Shown here piece by piece: positions 7,636-16,147 of a DNA stretch of 64,000 nucleotides. Each line of letters begins with the position of its first letter. Within the stretch, counting starts at the first letter, position 1. Made by a program: the position numbers and the translations under genes. The notes beneath the pieces are model-generated. The model was given only the letters and a program-made list of their open reading frames with translations. It had not been told where the DNA came from and did no database searches. This stretch comes from Prolixibacteraceae bacterium. Lineage in GTDB: Bacteria > Bacteroidota > Bacteroidia > Bacteroidales > Prolixibacteraceae. The stretch spans positions 1-64,000 of the forward strand of contig JAONJW010000005.1 in assembly GCA_028377305.1 (NCBI GenBank), written 5' to 3'.

Positions 7636-9516
7636 ATGAGTTTTGATACATTAGGATTACGCGAAGAGTTAGTGTTAGGGGTCAAAGAGTTAGGTTTTGA
7701 GAACCCTACACCAATTCAGTCTGAAGCGATCCCTTTATTGCTAGAGGAGCAGTCGGATTTTGTCGGATTGGCTCAAACGGGAACTGGGAAAACAGCAGCA
7801 TTTGGTCTGCCATTATTGAATAGTATTGATTCTACTATTAGTGACACTCAGGGTGTCATAGTCTGTCCAACACGTGAGTTGTGCCTTCAAATCGAAAAAG
7901 ATTTGAATAATTTTGCAAAGATGATGCCTTGGGTGCGTGTCGTGTCTGTATATGGTGGGGCTAATATCGCATTGCAAATCAAAGAGCTTAGAAGAGGTGC
8001 ACATATTATTGTGGCTACTCCAGGGCGTTTTGTTGACCTTATTTCGAGAGGAAAGGCTCGTTTAGATCAAGTTAAGGTTGCAGTGCTTGATGAAGCTGAT
8101 GAGATGCTAAATATGGGCTTTAAAGCCGAATTAGATGCCATCTTAGAAGCAACACCAGACCACAGATCTACTTGGTTGTTTTCTGCAACCATGCCAGCAG
8201 AGGTAAAAAGGATTTCTAAAGCTTACATGTCCAATCCGAAAGAGTTATCGGTTGGAGGAGTGAATGAAACTTCAAATAATATTTCTCACGAATACTATGC
8301 TGTTCGTGAAAGAGATCGTTATGAAGCACTAAAACGAGTTATTGATTTTCAGCCAAATATCTATGGTGTTGTGTTCTGTCGCACTAGAATGGAGACACAA
8401 GAGATTGCTGATAAATTAATGAGAGATGGTTATAGTGCCGATTCATTACATGGAGATTTATCACAAGCACAACGTGATGCTGTGATGAACTCATTTAGAA
8501 AGAAACGCATTCAAATGTTGGTTGCTACTGATGTAGCTGCTCGTGGAATTGATGTTTCCGATCTTACCCATGTAATTCATTATAAATTGCCAGATGATCC
8601 TGAAGTGTATACACACCGAAGTGGTCGTACTGGACGTGCGGGTAAAAAAGGTACTTCTGTTGCCTTTATTACAAGTAAAGAACAACGTCGTCTACAGGAC
8701 ATTCAGCGAACTGTAAAAGCTAAGTTTGAAGGAAAGGAAATACCTTCTATTGAAGATATTTGTCAAACAAAACTTTACTCATTGGTTGATGATCTAAAAG
8801 ATGTTACGGTCCATGATCAAGAGATTGATCAATATATTGAAAAAGTTTCGGGTAAATTAGATGAGCTTACAAGAGAAGAGTTAATCAAAAAGATTGTTTC
8901 TAAAGAGTTCAATCAATTCTTAGATTATTATCGTAATGCTCGTGATATCTCTTGTGATTTCAAACAATTATCTAAGAGATCAAGAGAAGATCGTAGTAGT
9001 CGCACTAGTCAACCTACGAGAAAAGGAATGTCTCGATTCTTTATCAATGCGGGTCATCTTGATGGATTGAATAAAGGGGCATTAGTTCGTATTATTTGTG
9101 AGTCAACAAATATGCGTGGTCATCTTATTGGTGCTATTGATATCAAGTCTGCATACTCTTTCTTCGAAGTGGAAAGTAGCTCTTCTGATCAAGTGGTGGG
9201 CTCTTCATCTAACTTTGATTTTGAAGGAAAAAGCTTAAGAGTAGAAAAAGCCGAAGGTGGCGGAAGTGAACGTCGTAGTGGCGGAGGAGATCGTCGTCGT
9301 AGTGGCGGAGGAGATCGTCGTCGTAGCGGTGGAAGTGATCGTCGTAGTGGTGGAAGTGATCGTCGTGGTGGTAGTTCAGATCGTCGCGGTGGTGATGGAG
9401 ATCGTCGTGGTGGAAGTGGAAAATTTAATGGAGGAGATGATAATTACCATGATAATGGTGGTGGAAATCGTCGTTTCGGAAATAAAAGAAGAAGCTTTAA
9501 AAGAAGTAGTAAGTAA
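7636..9516 (+). CDS. DEAD-box RNA helicase with DbpA-type RNA-binding domain and RG-rich tail
   Basis: A 626-residue ATP-dependent RNA helicase. The Q motif (FENPTPIQSEAIP), Walker A (AQTGTGKT), PTRELCLQI, DEAD box (VLDEADEML), SAT, and motif VI (HRSGRTGRAG) are all intact. A DbpA-like RNA-binding domain follows at about residues 465-525 (MSRFFINAGHLDGLNKG, a typical opening). The last ~95 residues are a low-complexity tail of GG-S/G-DRR repeats. In CsdA/DeaD-like helicases this type of tail aids RNA binding, and the proteins act in ribosome assembly and cold adaptation; the exact role here is not shown. The start is fixed by the promoter that ends at 7611. A strong terminator follows. Confidence 0.95.
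   Translation: MSFDTLGLREELVLGVKELGFENPTPIQSEAIPLLLEEQSDFVGLAQTGTGKTAAFGLPLLNSIDSTISDTQGVIVCPTRELCLQIEKDLNNFAKMMPWVRVVSVYGGANIALQIKELRRGAHIIVATPGRFVDLISRGKARLDQVKVAVLDEADEMLNMGFKAELDAILEATPDHRSTWLFSATMPAEVKRISKAYMSNPKELSVGGVNETSNNISHEYYAVRERDRYEALKRVIDFQPNIYGVVFCRTRMETQEIADKLMRDGYSADSLHGDLSQAQRDAVMNSFRKKRIQMLVATDVAARGIDVSDLTHVIHYKLPDDPEVYTHRSGRTGRAGKKGTSVAFITSKEQRRLQDIQRTVKAKFEGKEIPSIEDICQTKLYSLVDDLKDVTVHDQEIDQYIEKVSGKLDELTREELIKKIVSKEFNQFLDYYRNARDISCDFKQLSKRSREDRSSRTSQPTRKGMSRFFINAGHLDGLNKGALVRIICESTNMRGHLIGAIDIKSAYSFFEVESSSSDQVVGSSSNFDFEGKSLRVEKAEGGGSERRSGGGDRRRSGGGDRRRSGGSDRRSGGSDRRGGSSDRRGGDGDRRGGSGKFNGGDDNYHDNGGGNRRFGNKRRSFKRSSK
9257..9420 (+). repeat. Intragenic tandem repeat encoding GG(S/G)DRR units
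   Basis: About seven imperfect units of 18-24 bp built on GGTGGAAGTGATCGTCGT code the arginine/glycine tail of the helicase. The unit length stays a multiple of three, so copy number changes keep the frame. The near-identity of adjacent units at DNA level suggests slippage-prone growth. Confidence 0.85.
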
Positions 9517-9543
9517 GCTTATAACTTCAATTTAAATATTAAG

Positions 9544-9579
9544 AAGCCACAGCATATATCTATGCTGTGGCTTTTTTTT
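9544..9579 (+). terminator. Rho-independent terminator of the DEAD-box gene
   Basis: AAGCCACAGCATA, a 4-base loop and TATGCTGTGGCTT form a perfect 13-bp stem followed by a run of eight T. It lies 27 bp after the helicase stop. Confidence 0.92.
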
Positions 9580-9660
9580 GTCTATTGTTCCTATTTTATC
9601 TTCTCATGCAGATCTTTGTTTAACTATCACAGATGTCATTGTTTGGTTATATTTGTCTTG

Positions 9661-10018
9661 AAATTTCAATTTAAAATCATAGCGCAAAATAATTGTATTA
9701 GGTTACCATGGGTTGTTCATAAACCAGTCAAAATTTTGATATTACAATCATACATTGAAAATGCCATACTCTATAATTTTAACTTAGGGCTTGATATACC
9801 AATACCACAGATGTGTAACTTTTTTCCAGACAAAGAGTTGCGTATTCACTTCGAAGGAATAATCTGATGATGGCCGGACTAACAGCACTCCATCTAAAAA
9901 ACTACACAAAACTAGGGGTAAAACACTTGACTATAAATACAAAATTGTTGGACAAGAAACGAGGCGTGAGAGCTTGTATTTTTATGAATAAGCCCTCATT
10001 AGTTATGTTTATAATATG
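9661..10018 (+). pseudogene. Possible remnant of a LytS/YehU-type sensor histidine kinase C-terminus
   Basis: This stretch has no intact gene, but three overlapping frames give fragments in the order expected for the HATPase domain of a LytS-type kinase. The first frame has VKILILQSYIENAILYNF, which resembles the ILQPxVENAIKHG N-box, then KELRIHFEGII before a stop at 9865-9867. A second frame gives SDDGRTNS, near the expected DDG(I)GR position. A third frame gives LGVKHLTINTKLLDKKRG, which resembles the LGxxLTxxRLxLLxxKYG end of these kinases. At least two frameshifts would be needed. The match is by eye and the remnant is short, so this is a suggestion. Confidence 0.45.
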
Positions 10019-10211
10019 AATAAATTAATCCTGATCCTCTATACTCTTGATCCTAATACTTAGTGCCCATATATGATCAAATAGTTTATTTAACGTGTTT
10101 TATCGTACAATTTAGTTTTATTATAGAAATAATATTATGTGTATCATAATAAAGTTTCCATATTTAAGGTCATATTTACTATCGATGTTCTAAATCAAAA
10201 TAATCCAGTCT
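10019..10211. other. Intergenic region ahead of the first GH20-like gene
   Basis: About 190 bp of AT-rich sequence with no supported gene. It must carry the promoter of the lipoprotein gene at 10212, but I see no clear TAnnTTTG element close to the start. Confidence 0.35.
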
Positions 10212-12419
10212 ATGAAGTGTCTTGTGAATTATGTTATTCTTTTATTGCTTTTAGTGGGGTGTGCTAAAACGAGCAATAAGAGGGAGCTCGCAACAATCAT
10301 CCCTAACCCATTGAGTAATCAAACTGCTTCCGGAAGTTTTAAACTTAAAGATGGGCTAACGATGAAGAGCAATAGTGCTTTAATTTTGTTGCAAGAGAGA
10401 AATCTAACACAATTCTATGAAAAATACTGTTCTTTAGATATCAAGAAAGCCAAGACATTAGAAGAAGCCCATATTAAGATAATCATCGACAAAAGATTGA
10501 AATTTGGAGAAGAAGGCTATTCCATTAAAGTGACTAAAAAAGAGATTGTAGTCAAAGCTAGTAGTAAAGGGGGCGTGGTATATGCAATTGAGAGTTTGAA
10601 ACAACTGACCAATAAAGATAAAGATGGTCAATGTAGTATTTCATGTGTAACCGTTACGGATAAACCGGTGTATAAGGATAGAATATTACGAGTTGACGTT
10701 TCACAACAACCATTGTCCGTTGATGAGTTAAAAGGAATAATCAACAGTATGGCTTATGTAAAGCTAAATCGTTTGATTCTTGTGGTTGGAAGGGGAGACT
10801 ATATGAGGGTTCATATTCCTTCTTATCCTAAACTTACGGATGGCACTGCTGATCTGTATAGCCTAAATGACATCTCAAACTTACTTAACTATGGAGAGAG
10901 ATATAATGTGAAGGTTATACCCGAAGTGGTGCTTTTTGATGACAATCAAGCCATTAAAAAGAACTACCCTCATTTATGTGATGGTTCCTCGTATGGGGAA
11001 GTCGTTAAAGAAACTAACTTCGAACAGGATTGTTTCTTTAATCTGTCAAATAAGGAAGTTCCTGAGTTCTTAAATTCAGTTATTCGTGACATCTCTAAGG
11101 CCTTCAGATCGAAATATATTTGTATCGGTGATATTAAGGAGCTCCTTGTGGATCAAGAGCATTTTAAAGATCTCATTGCAGGATCTGAATTAGATCAGCT
11201 CATTGACAACTACACAAGTAATCAGTCAAAATTATTAAAGCTTCTAGATAAACAGTTTTATGAAAAGGGCAAAGAGTTGATTTTTGTAAACGAAGCGTGG
11301 AAATACACCGATAGAAAAAGGGCTTTAACGTTGGTGACCACTTCTACTGCGGTCTCCTATGTGAATATGAATAAAGGGTTGAGGGTGGTTGAAGCTCCTG
11401 CTGCCGTTTATGATCTTGATCGTCCTCAGCGCATGATTAAAAATACTAGTAAGGTTAAGAATTTTACGACCTTAAGAAAGATTTATGAGTTTACTCCTGA
11501 GATGAAAGGGAAGAGTGTTGAAGGAAAACATGTTGTAGGTGTTTGTGCAATGATTGATGCATCAAAATCAGCAACTGCAGAAGAGTTGATTCAAAAATTG
11601 TTCCCTCGAATATTAGCAATTTCTGAGAGAGGTTGGGCTGGAGAACGCATGAATGATTGGGATAATTTTCATCAAAGGGTACATAAGATAGAAGACGTAT
11701 TTAAAAACAACGATATCTCTTACGGAGATCCATCTTATGGTGTGATATTCCAGAACAGCATTAATGAAGAAGGCCAAGTAGTAATGACACTCTCTAGTGA
11801 AGGAGAAGCTCCAAAATACTACACAACAGATGGTTCAAAACCAACCAAAGCTTCAATTAAGTATGATGGCCCTGTTGTGATGCCTGATAAGTACAAGGTT
11901 AGAGCCAGCAGTTTGCGTCCTGATGGCACTTGGTCTACTGTCAGAACTCGACGATTTATGAAGCACCTAGGTTTCAATAAAGAAGTGTCTGTAAAATATC
12001 CATTTTCGAAGTTAAAGAATAGTTCAGGAGGCAAAGGTATCTGTGATGGTGTTGTACAGTTATTTCAACGCATGGATCTAAATAACATTAACCTTACTGT
12101 GGATCTAGGTCAGAAATACCCAATCAATCATATTGGATCTAATTGGTCAATACAATACGAGAACAATGTTTTTATGCCTTCTTCTGTAAGCTATTTTATG
12201 TCTAATGATGGAAAGCGATTCCAAATGGTTTATAAAGATGTTTACGATAATAGTCCCAACAACACTAAACGAAGGACAGAGAATGTTTCTTGTTTTCCCG
12301 GAGGGAAAGAAGCAAGATATATTCGAATTGTGGCAATGAACATTCGTGTTATTCCTAATTGGCATACGAATAAAGGACAATTTGCCACCTTATATATGGA
12401 TGAACTAGTGATTGAATAA
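10212..12419 (+). CDS. GH20-like lipoprotein with eroded catalytic centre
   Basis: A 735-residue lipoprotein (lipobox LVGC, Cys17) with the layout of a Bacteroidota beta-N-acetylhexosaminidase: a GH20b-like N-terminal domain (~25-150), a GH20-type barrel (~155-500; YVKLNRLIL, then FPRILAISERGWAG at ~464), a chitobiase C-terminal Ig-like domain (YYTTDGSKPT, ~537) and a discoidin-like domain ending in CFPGGKEARYIRI. The expected HxGGDE catalytic signature reads CIGDIKE (304-310), the HLTDDQGW strand reads VVGRGDYM, the EIEMPGH strand reads EVVLFDDN, and the Trp-Asp-Glu strand reads VNEAWK. It probably binds glycans, or has another function, and does not act as a hexosaminidase. It resembles the minus-strand gene at 35167-37452. 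Confidence 0.82.
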   Translation: MKCLVNYVILLLLLVGCAKTSNKRELATIIPNPLSNQTASGSFKLKDGLTMKSNSALILLQERNLTQFYEKYCSLDIKKAKTLEEAHIKIIIDKRLKFGEEGYSIKVTKKEIVVKASSKGGVVYAIESLKQLTNKDKDGQCSISCVTVTDKPVYKDRILRVDVSQQPLSVDELKGIINSMAYVKLNRLILVVGRGDYMRVHIPSYPKLTDGTADLYSLNDISNLLNYGERYNVKVIPEVVLFDDNQAIKKNYPHLCDGSSYGEVVKETNFEQDCFFNLSNKEVPEFLNSVIRDISKAFRSKYICIGDIKELLVDQEHFKDLIAGSELDQLIDNYTSNQSKLLKLLDKQFYEKGKELIFVNEAWKYTDRKRALTLVTTSTAVSYVNMNKGLRVVEAPAAVYDLDRPQRMIKNTSKVKNFTTLRKIYEFTPEMKGKSVEGKHVVGVCAMIDASKSATAEELIQKLFPRILAISERGWAGERMNDWDNFHQRVHKIEDVFKNNDISYGDPSYGVIFQNSINEEGQVVMTLSSEGEAPKYYTTDGSKPTKASIKYDGPVVMPDKYKVRASSLRPDGTWSTVRTRRFMKHLGFNKEVSVKYPFSKLKNSSGGKGICDGVVQLFQRMDLNNINLTVDLGQKYPINHIGSNWSIQYENNVFMPSSVSYFMSNDGKRFQMVYKDVYDNSPNNTKRRTENVSCFPGGKEARYIRIVAMNIRVIPNWHTNKGQFATLYMDELVIE

Positions 12420-12442
12420 CGACATATTTTCAAGTTATTTGA

Positions 12443-12479
12443 ACAAAAGAAGGAGTTGATCAATCAACTCCTTCTTTGT
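12443..12479. terminator. Bidirectional terminator between the GH20-like gene and ung
   Basis: ACAAAAGAAGGAGTTGA and TCAACTCCTTCTTTGT form a 16-bp stem with a single bulge around a 4-base loop, between two converging genes. Confidence 0.8.
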
Positions 12480-12495
12480 TGTATATATAGACTTT

Positions 12496-13161
12496 CTACG
12501 ACCATGTAATTGGATCAATCCCATGGCTCTGTAAATAACTATTAGTAGTAGAGAAGGGTTTAGTCCCAAAGAAGCCTCTATGTGCCGAAAGTGGACTTGG
12601 ATGGACCGCTTTTAGAATGAAGTGCTTAGATGTGTCAATTAAACTACTCTTCTTTTGTGCATAGGCTCCCCACAGGATAAACACCACATTACTCTTTTGA
12701 TCAGATATTGTCTTGATCACTGCATCGGTAAACTGTTCCCAGCCTCTCTTTTGGTGAGAGCCCGCTTTACTCATTTCAACAGTAAGTGTTGCATTCAAAA
12801 GAAAAACACCTTGTTGTGCCCACGCTGTCAAGTTGCCATTGTTTGTATATGGAATCCCAACATCGGCTTCCCTCTCTTTGAAGATATTACGTAATGATGG
12901 AGGAAGTGTGATCCCTTCATTCACAGAGAAACAAAGACCGTGAGCCTGATTGGGACCATGATATGGATCTTGCCCCAGGATCACCACTTTTACATCAGAC
13001 ATAGGAGTGAGATTAAAAGCTTCAAATATATTCTTCTCAGGAGGGTATATTGTTTTGGTTTTATATTCGAGTTTCACAAATTCGATGAGCTCTTTAAAGT
13101 AAGATTGCTTGAATTCGTGAGCAAGTGAAGCTTTCCAGCTTGGGTCTATTGGTACATCCAT
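12496..13161 (-). CDS. ung: Uracil-DNA glycosylase (family 1)
   Basis: A 221-residue family-1 uracil-DNA glycosylase, which removes uracil from DNA in base-excision repair. The catalytic water-activating loop GQDPYHGPNQAHGLCFSV (about residues 62-79), the Pro-rich PPSLRNIF segment, the LLNATLTV strand and the minor-groove loop HPSPLSAHRGFFG (about residue 187) are all present. Length is normal. It lies 17 bp downstream of an unknown gene on the same strand and is probably co-transcribed with it. Confidence 0.97.
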   Translation of the reverse strand: MDVPIDPSWKASLAHEFKQSYFKELIEFVKLEYKTKTIYPPEKNIFEAFNLTPMSDVKVVILGQDPYHGPNQAHGLCFSVNEGITLPPSLRNIFKEREADVGIPYTNNGNLTAWAQQGVFLLNATLTVEMSKAGSHQKRGWEQFTDAVIKTISDQKSNVVFILWGAYAQKKSSLIDTSKHFILKAVHPSPLSAHRGFFGTKPFSTTNSYLQSHGIDPITWS

Positions 13162-13178
13162 AATTTATTGTGGGTATA

Positions 13179-13778
13179 TTAAGATCTTGAATATTTTATA
13201 TAGGCAAGATATGCCCATTGATACTGCTCTCGAGAAGATAATTTTCGCCTCTTCTTCAACTCTATTTTACTCTTCTGTAATAGTGCTTTATTTGCATCCT
13301 CTTTCGAAAAAGTGAGGGTGACTCCGGTCGAAATAAAATAATTATCAAATGGAATAAGTCTTGTATAAAAAAGAAGTCCTGAAGCATTAGAGTGAGACAG
13401 GTTGATGTCGATCAACGTAATTGTCACATCTTCATCAATCAAATCCTTTAAGATAACTTCGTTGGTCTCTCGGTTACAACTGATCACCTCATATAGGGAG
13501 TGGATACTCTTGCTCATTAAACTTGCAATTGCCGAGTCGTTCTCTTCTTTATACTGACTTATTTGTGATCCTTTGGAAGATAATTTCTCATAGAAACTAA
13601 ATTCAAAGAAAATAATCTTGTCTTCCTCCTCTTTGTAGGTTAAGGAATTACTCTTCCATAGATCTAGCATCTCTGCCGAATTGATAATCTGCTGAGAGCT
13701 TAGGCGATTCCAATTAAATCCATTGTTGAACACCTGCTGTATCATCTCTCGAATCTCCTGATAACGATTCCCGTCCAT
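13179..13778 (-). CDS. Hypothetical protein upstream of ung
   Basis: A 199-residue soluble protein with no signal peptide or membrane segment and no family that I recognise. It has an amphipathic helical N-terminus (MDGNRYQEIREMIQQ), a central alpha/beta stretch (VILKDLIDEDVTITLIDINL), and a basic helical C-terminus (KIELKKRRKLSSREQYQWAYLAY). It directly precedes ung by 17 bp, so the two likely share a transcript, which hints at housekeeping use but does not show a role in DNA repair. Confidence 0.75.
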   Translation of the reverse strand: MDGNRYQEIREMIQQVFNNGFNWNRLSSQQIINSAEMLDLWKSNSLTYKEEEDKIIFFEFSFYEKLSSKGSQISQYKEENDSAIASLMSKSIHSLYEVISCNRETNEVILKDLIDEDVTITLIDINLSHSNASGLLFYTRLIPFDNYFISTGVTLTFSKEDANKALLQKSKIELKKRRKLSSREQYQWAYLAYIKYSRS

Positions 13779-14019
13779 AGTTCGTGGCTATATATCTTAT
13801 TATTTGTTCGCTATATAATGAGGGATAAAAATACGATTTTTATCAAAGTAAACTGTCTGAATTTTCCAGAAACAGATAATGCATTTCTTCGTCCTATTTG
13901 TTTCGAATTAACATATTATCCATTGTTTTTAGTGATATATGAGCTCTATATATCAAAATATTTCTTCTAATGCGATATTTTTAACATCCTCCGCCGTGAT
14001 AACATTACTTCTTTTTCTG

Positions 14020-14027
14020 TAAGTTTG
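14020..14027 (+). promoter_or_regulatory. TAnnTTTG promoter element of speA
   Basis: TAAGTTTG followed by C matches the Bacteroidota -7 consensus and lies 117 bp before the chosen speA start, giving a leader of about 110 nt. The 13779-14144 gap has no other recognised feature. Confidence 0.55.
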
Positions 14028-14144
14028 CGGTTCAAGTAGAGAGGGGTTGTTAGAGCAGAACTTTACTAAGGATAGCTTTGCTCAAGTTTATTGTTTTTTT
14101 TTGGCATCCAATATACCGATGTCATTAGGTTATGTTTTTGGAAA

Positions 14145-16043
14145 ATGAGAAAGTGGAGTATTGAAGATTCTTTGGAATTGTATAATATGCAAGGCTGGGG
14201 AATCAACTATTTTTCAATTAATGAAAAAGGGAATGTACAGGTCACACCATCAAGAGATGGAAGAGCTATTGATTTAAAAGGTCTATTAGACGAACTTCAA
14301 CTCCGTGATGTTGCTACTCCTGTTTTATTACGATTCCCAGATATCCTGGACAGTCGAATTGAAGAGATGTACAGATGTTTTAAGAGAGCATCCTTGGATA
14401 ATAACTATAAGGCAAAAGCTTATACTATTTTCCCCATTAAGGTTAATCAGATGCAGCCAGTGGTGGAAGAGCTTGTTTCTCATGGAAAGAAGTTCAATAT
14501 CGGATTAGAAGCGGGTTCAAAACCTGAACTGCATGCTGTGATTGCCAACAACACCGATCCTAATTCGTTAATTGTTTGTAATGGATACAAAGATGAAGAC
14601 TACGTCGAATTAGCACTTCTGGCACAAAAGATGGGTCGTCGTATCTTTCTTGTGGTCGAAAAACTTAATGAGCTTTGTCTAATAGCTGAGATCTCAGAGA
14701 GACTCAATGTGCGCCCAAACATCGGAATACGCATCAAGCTTTCTAGTGCTGGTAGTGGCAAATGGGAAAGTTCGGGAGGCGACTCTAGTAAGTTTGGATT
14801 GAACACTAGTGAGCTATTAGATGCAATAAACTTCCTAGAAAAAAATGGATTGCAAGACTGCCTTAAGCTTGTCCACTTTCACATTGGAAGCCAAGTGAAC
14901 AAAATTCGTCGCATTAAAATTGCTTTGAAAGAGGCGGCACAATTCTATGTCCAACTTCAAAAGATGGGTATTCCCGTCGAATTTGTAGATATTGGAGGTG
15001 GGCTTGGAGTCGACTATGATGGCACACGATCATCCAACTCCGATAGTAGTGTGAACTACAGCATTCAGGAGTACGTTAATGATGCGGTTTATGCCATGGT
15101 CGATGCCAGCAATAAGAACGATCTCCCTCATCCAAATATCATTACCGAGTCAGGACGTTCCCTAACTGCCCATCACTCCGTATTGGTTTTCGAGGTGATG
15201 GAATCCACTTCTCTACCTCGTTGGGATTATGAGATGACCATTGACGATCAAATGCATGAGAATGTGAAAGATCTATACAGTATATGGAATGGGCTATCTC
15301 AACCCCACCTTCTAGAAGATTGGCACGATGCCTTGCAAATCAGAGAAGAGTCTTTGAATCTCTTTAGTCTTGGGTTATTGGATATCAAAGGACGTGCTTT
15401 GGTTGAGAGACTTTTTTGGACTATTGCAAGAGATATAGAGAAGATGTCCAAACGGCTGAAGCATGTGCCACATGAATTAGAGCGGATGCCACAGCTTCTT
15501 GCAGATAAATATTTCTGTAATTTCTCGTTATTTCAATCCCTACCCGACTCTTGGGCCATCGATCAGCTCTTCCCAATTATCCCTATACAGAACCATCTAG
15601 AGGAGCCTTCTAACTATGCCACCATACAGGACATCACTTGTGATTCCGATGGGAAAATAGACAACTTTATTGTAACCACCAACTCTTCGCAAACCCTACC
15701 TGTGCATCGTCTCAAAGAGGGTGAGAACTATTATATTGGGGTTTTTCTAGTTGGAGCCTACCAAGAGATTCTTGGAGATCTCCACAATCTGTTTGGCGAC
15801 ACCAATGCGGTGCATGTATCGTTAACTGAAGATAGTTATTCGATAGATCAGATTATTGATGGTGAGACGGTTGCTGAAGTGTTAGACTATGTGCAATACA
15901 ACCCAAAGAAATTAGTGCGTGCAGTAGAAACATGGGTTACGGCCTCAGTCAAGGAAGGTAAGATTACAGCCAAAGAAGGTCGTGAATTCTTAGCAAACTA
16001 TCGATCCGGGCTATATGGTTACACCTACCTTGAAAAAGAGTAG
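14145..16043 (+). CDS. speA: Biosynthetic arginine decarboxylase SpeA
   Basis: A 632-residue PLP enzyme that decarboxylates arginine to agmatine, the first step of polyamine synthesis by the agmatine route. It starts MRKWSIEDSLELYNMQGWG, typical for SpeA; an upstream in-frame ATG (14091) would add 18 residues not seen in the family. The PLP lysine lies in FPIKVNQM (about residue 95), followed by GLEAGSKPEL, the HFHIGSQ motif, the glycine-rich FVDIGGGLGVDYDG phosphate loop and TESGRSLTAHHS. The long C-terminal helical part and the full length are characteristic. No speB or aguA partner gene is in the window. A hairpin lies 45 bp after the stop. Confidence 0.96.
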   Translation: MRKWSIEDSLELYNMQGWGINYFSINEKGNVQVTPSRDGRAIDLKGLLDELQLRDVATPVLLRFPDILDSRIEEMYRCFKRASLDNNYKAKAYTIFPIKVNQMQPVVEELVSHGKKFNIGLEAGSKPELHAVIANNTDPNSLIVCNGYKDEDYVELALLAQKMGRRIFLVVEKLNELCLIAEISERLNVRPNIGIRIKLSSAGSGKWESSGGDSSKFGLNTSELLDAINFLEKNGLQDCLKLVHFHIGSQVNKIRRIKIALKEAAQFYVQLQKMGIPVEFVDIGGGLGVDYDGTRSSNSDSSVNYSIQEYVNDAVYAMVDASNKNDLPHPNIITESGRSLTAHHSVLVFEVMESTSLPRWDYEMTIDDQMHENVKDLYSIWNGLSQPHLLEDWHDALQIREESLNLFSLGLLDIKGRALVERLFWTIARDIEKMSKRLKHVPHELERMPQLLADKYFCNFSLFQSLPDSWAIDQLFPIIPIQNHLEEPSNYATIQDITCDSDGKIDNFIVTTNSSQTLPVHRLKEGENYYIGVFLVGAYQEILGDLHNLFGDTNAVHVSLTEDSYSIDQIIDGETVAEVLDYVQYNPKKLVRAVETWVTASVKEGKITAKEGREFLANYRSGLYGYTYLEKE

Positions 16044-16087
16044 CGTGTAACGTTTCTAACTCTATTTAATCTAATAAATACGAATAG

Positions 16088-16125
16088 ATAGTAGTAGCGA
16101 AGGCAATGACTTCGCTACTACTATT
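16088..16125. terminator. Hairpin between speA and the converging unknown gene
   Basis: ATAGTAGTAGCGAAG and CTTCGCTACTACTAT form a perfect 15-bp stem around a 7-8-base loop. There is no strong T run on either side, so it may act together with another factor; its place between two converging genes supports a terminator role. Confidence 0.6.
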
Positions 16126-16147
16126 CCATATCAATATACTCCTCTGA

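Noticed and set aside
9257-9535. Valine/glutamate-rich frame overlapping the helicase tail
   Set aside because: It is the shifted reading of the GGT-GGA-GAT-CGT repeat; the DEAD-box frame is the real one.
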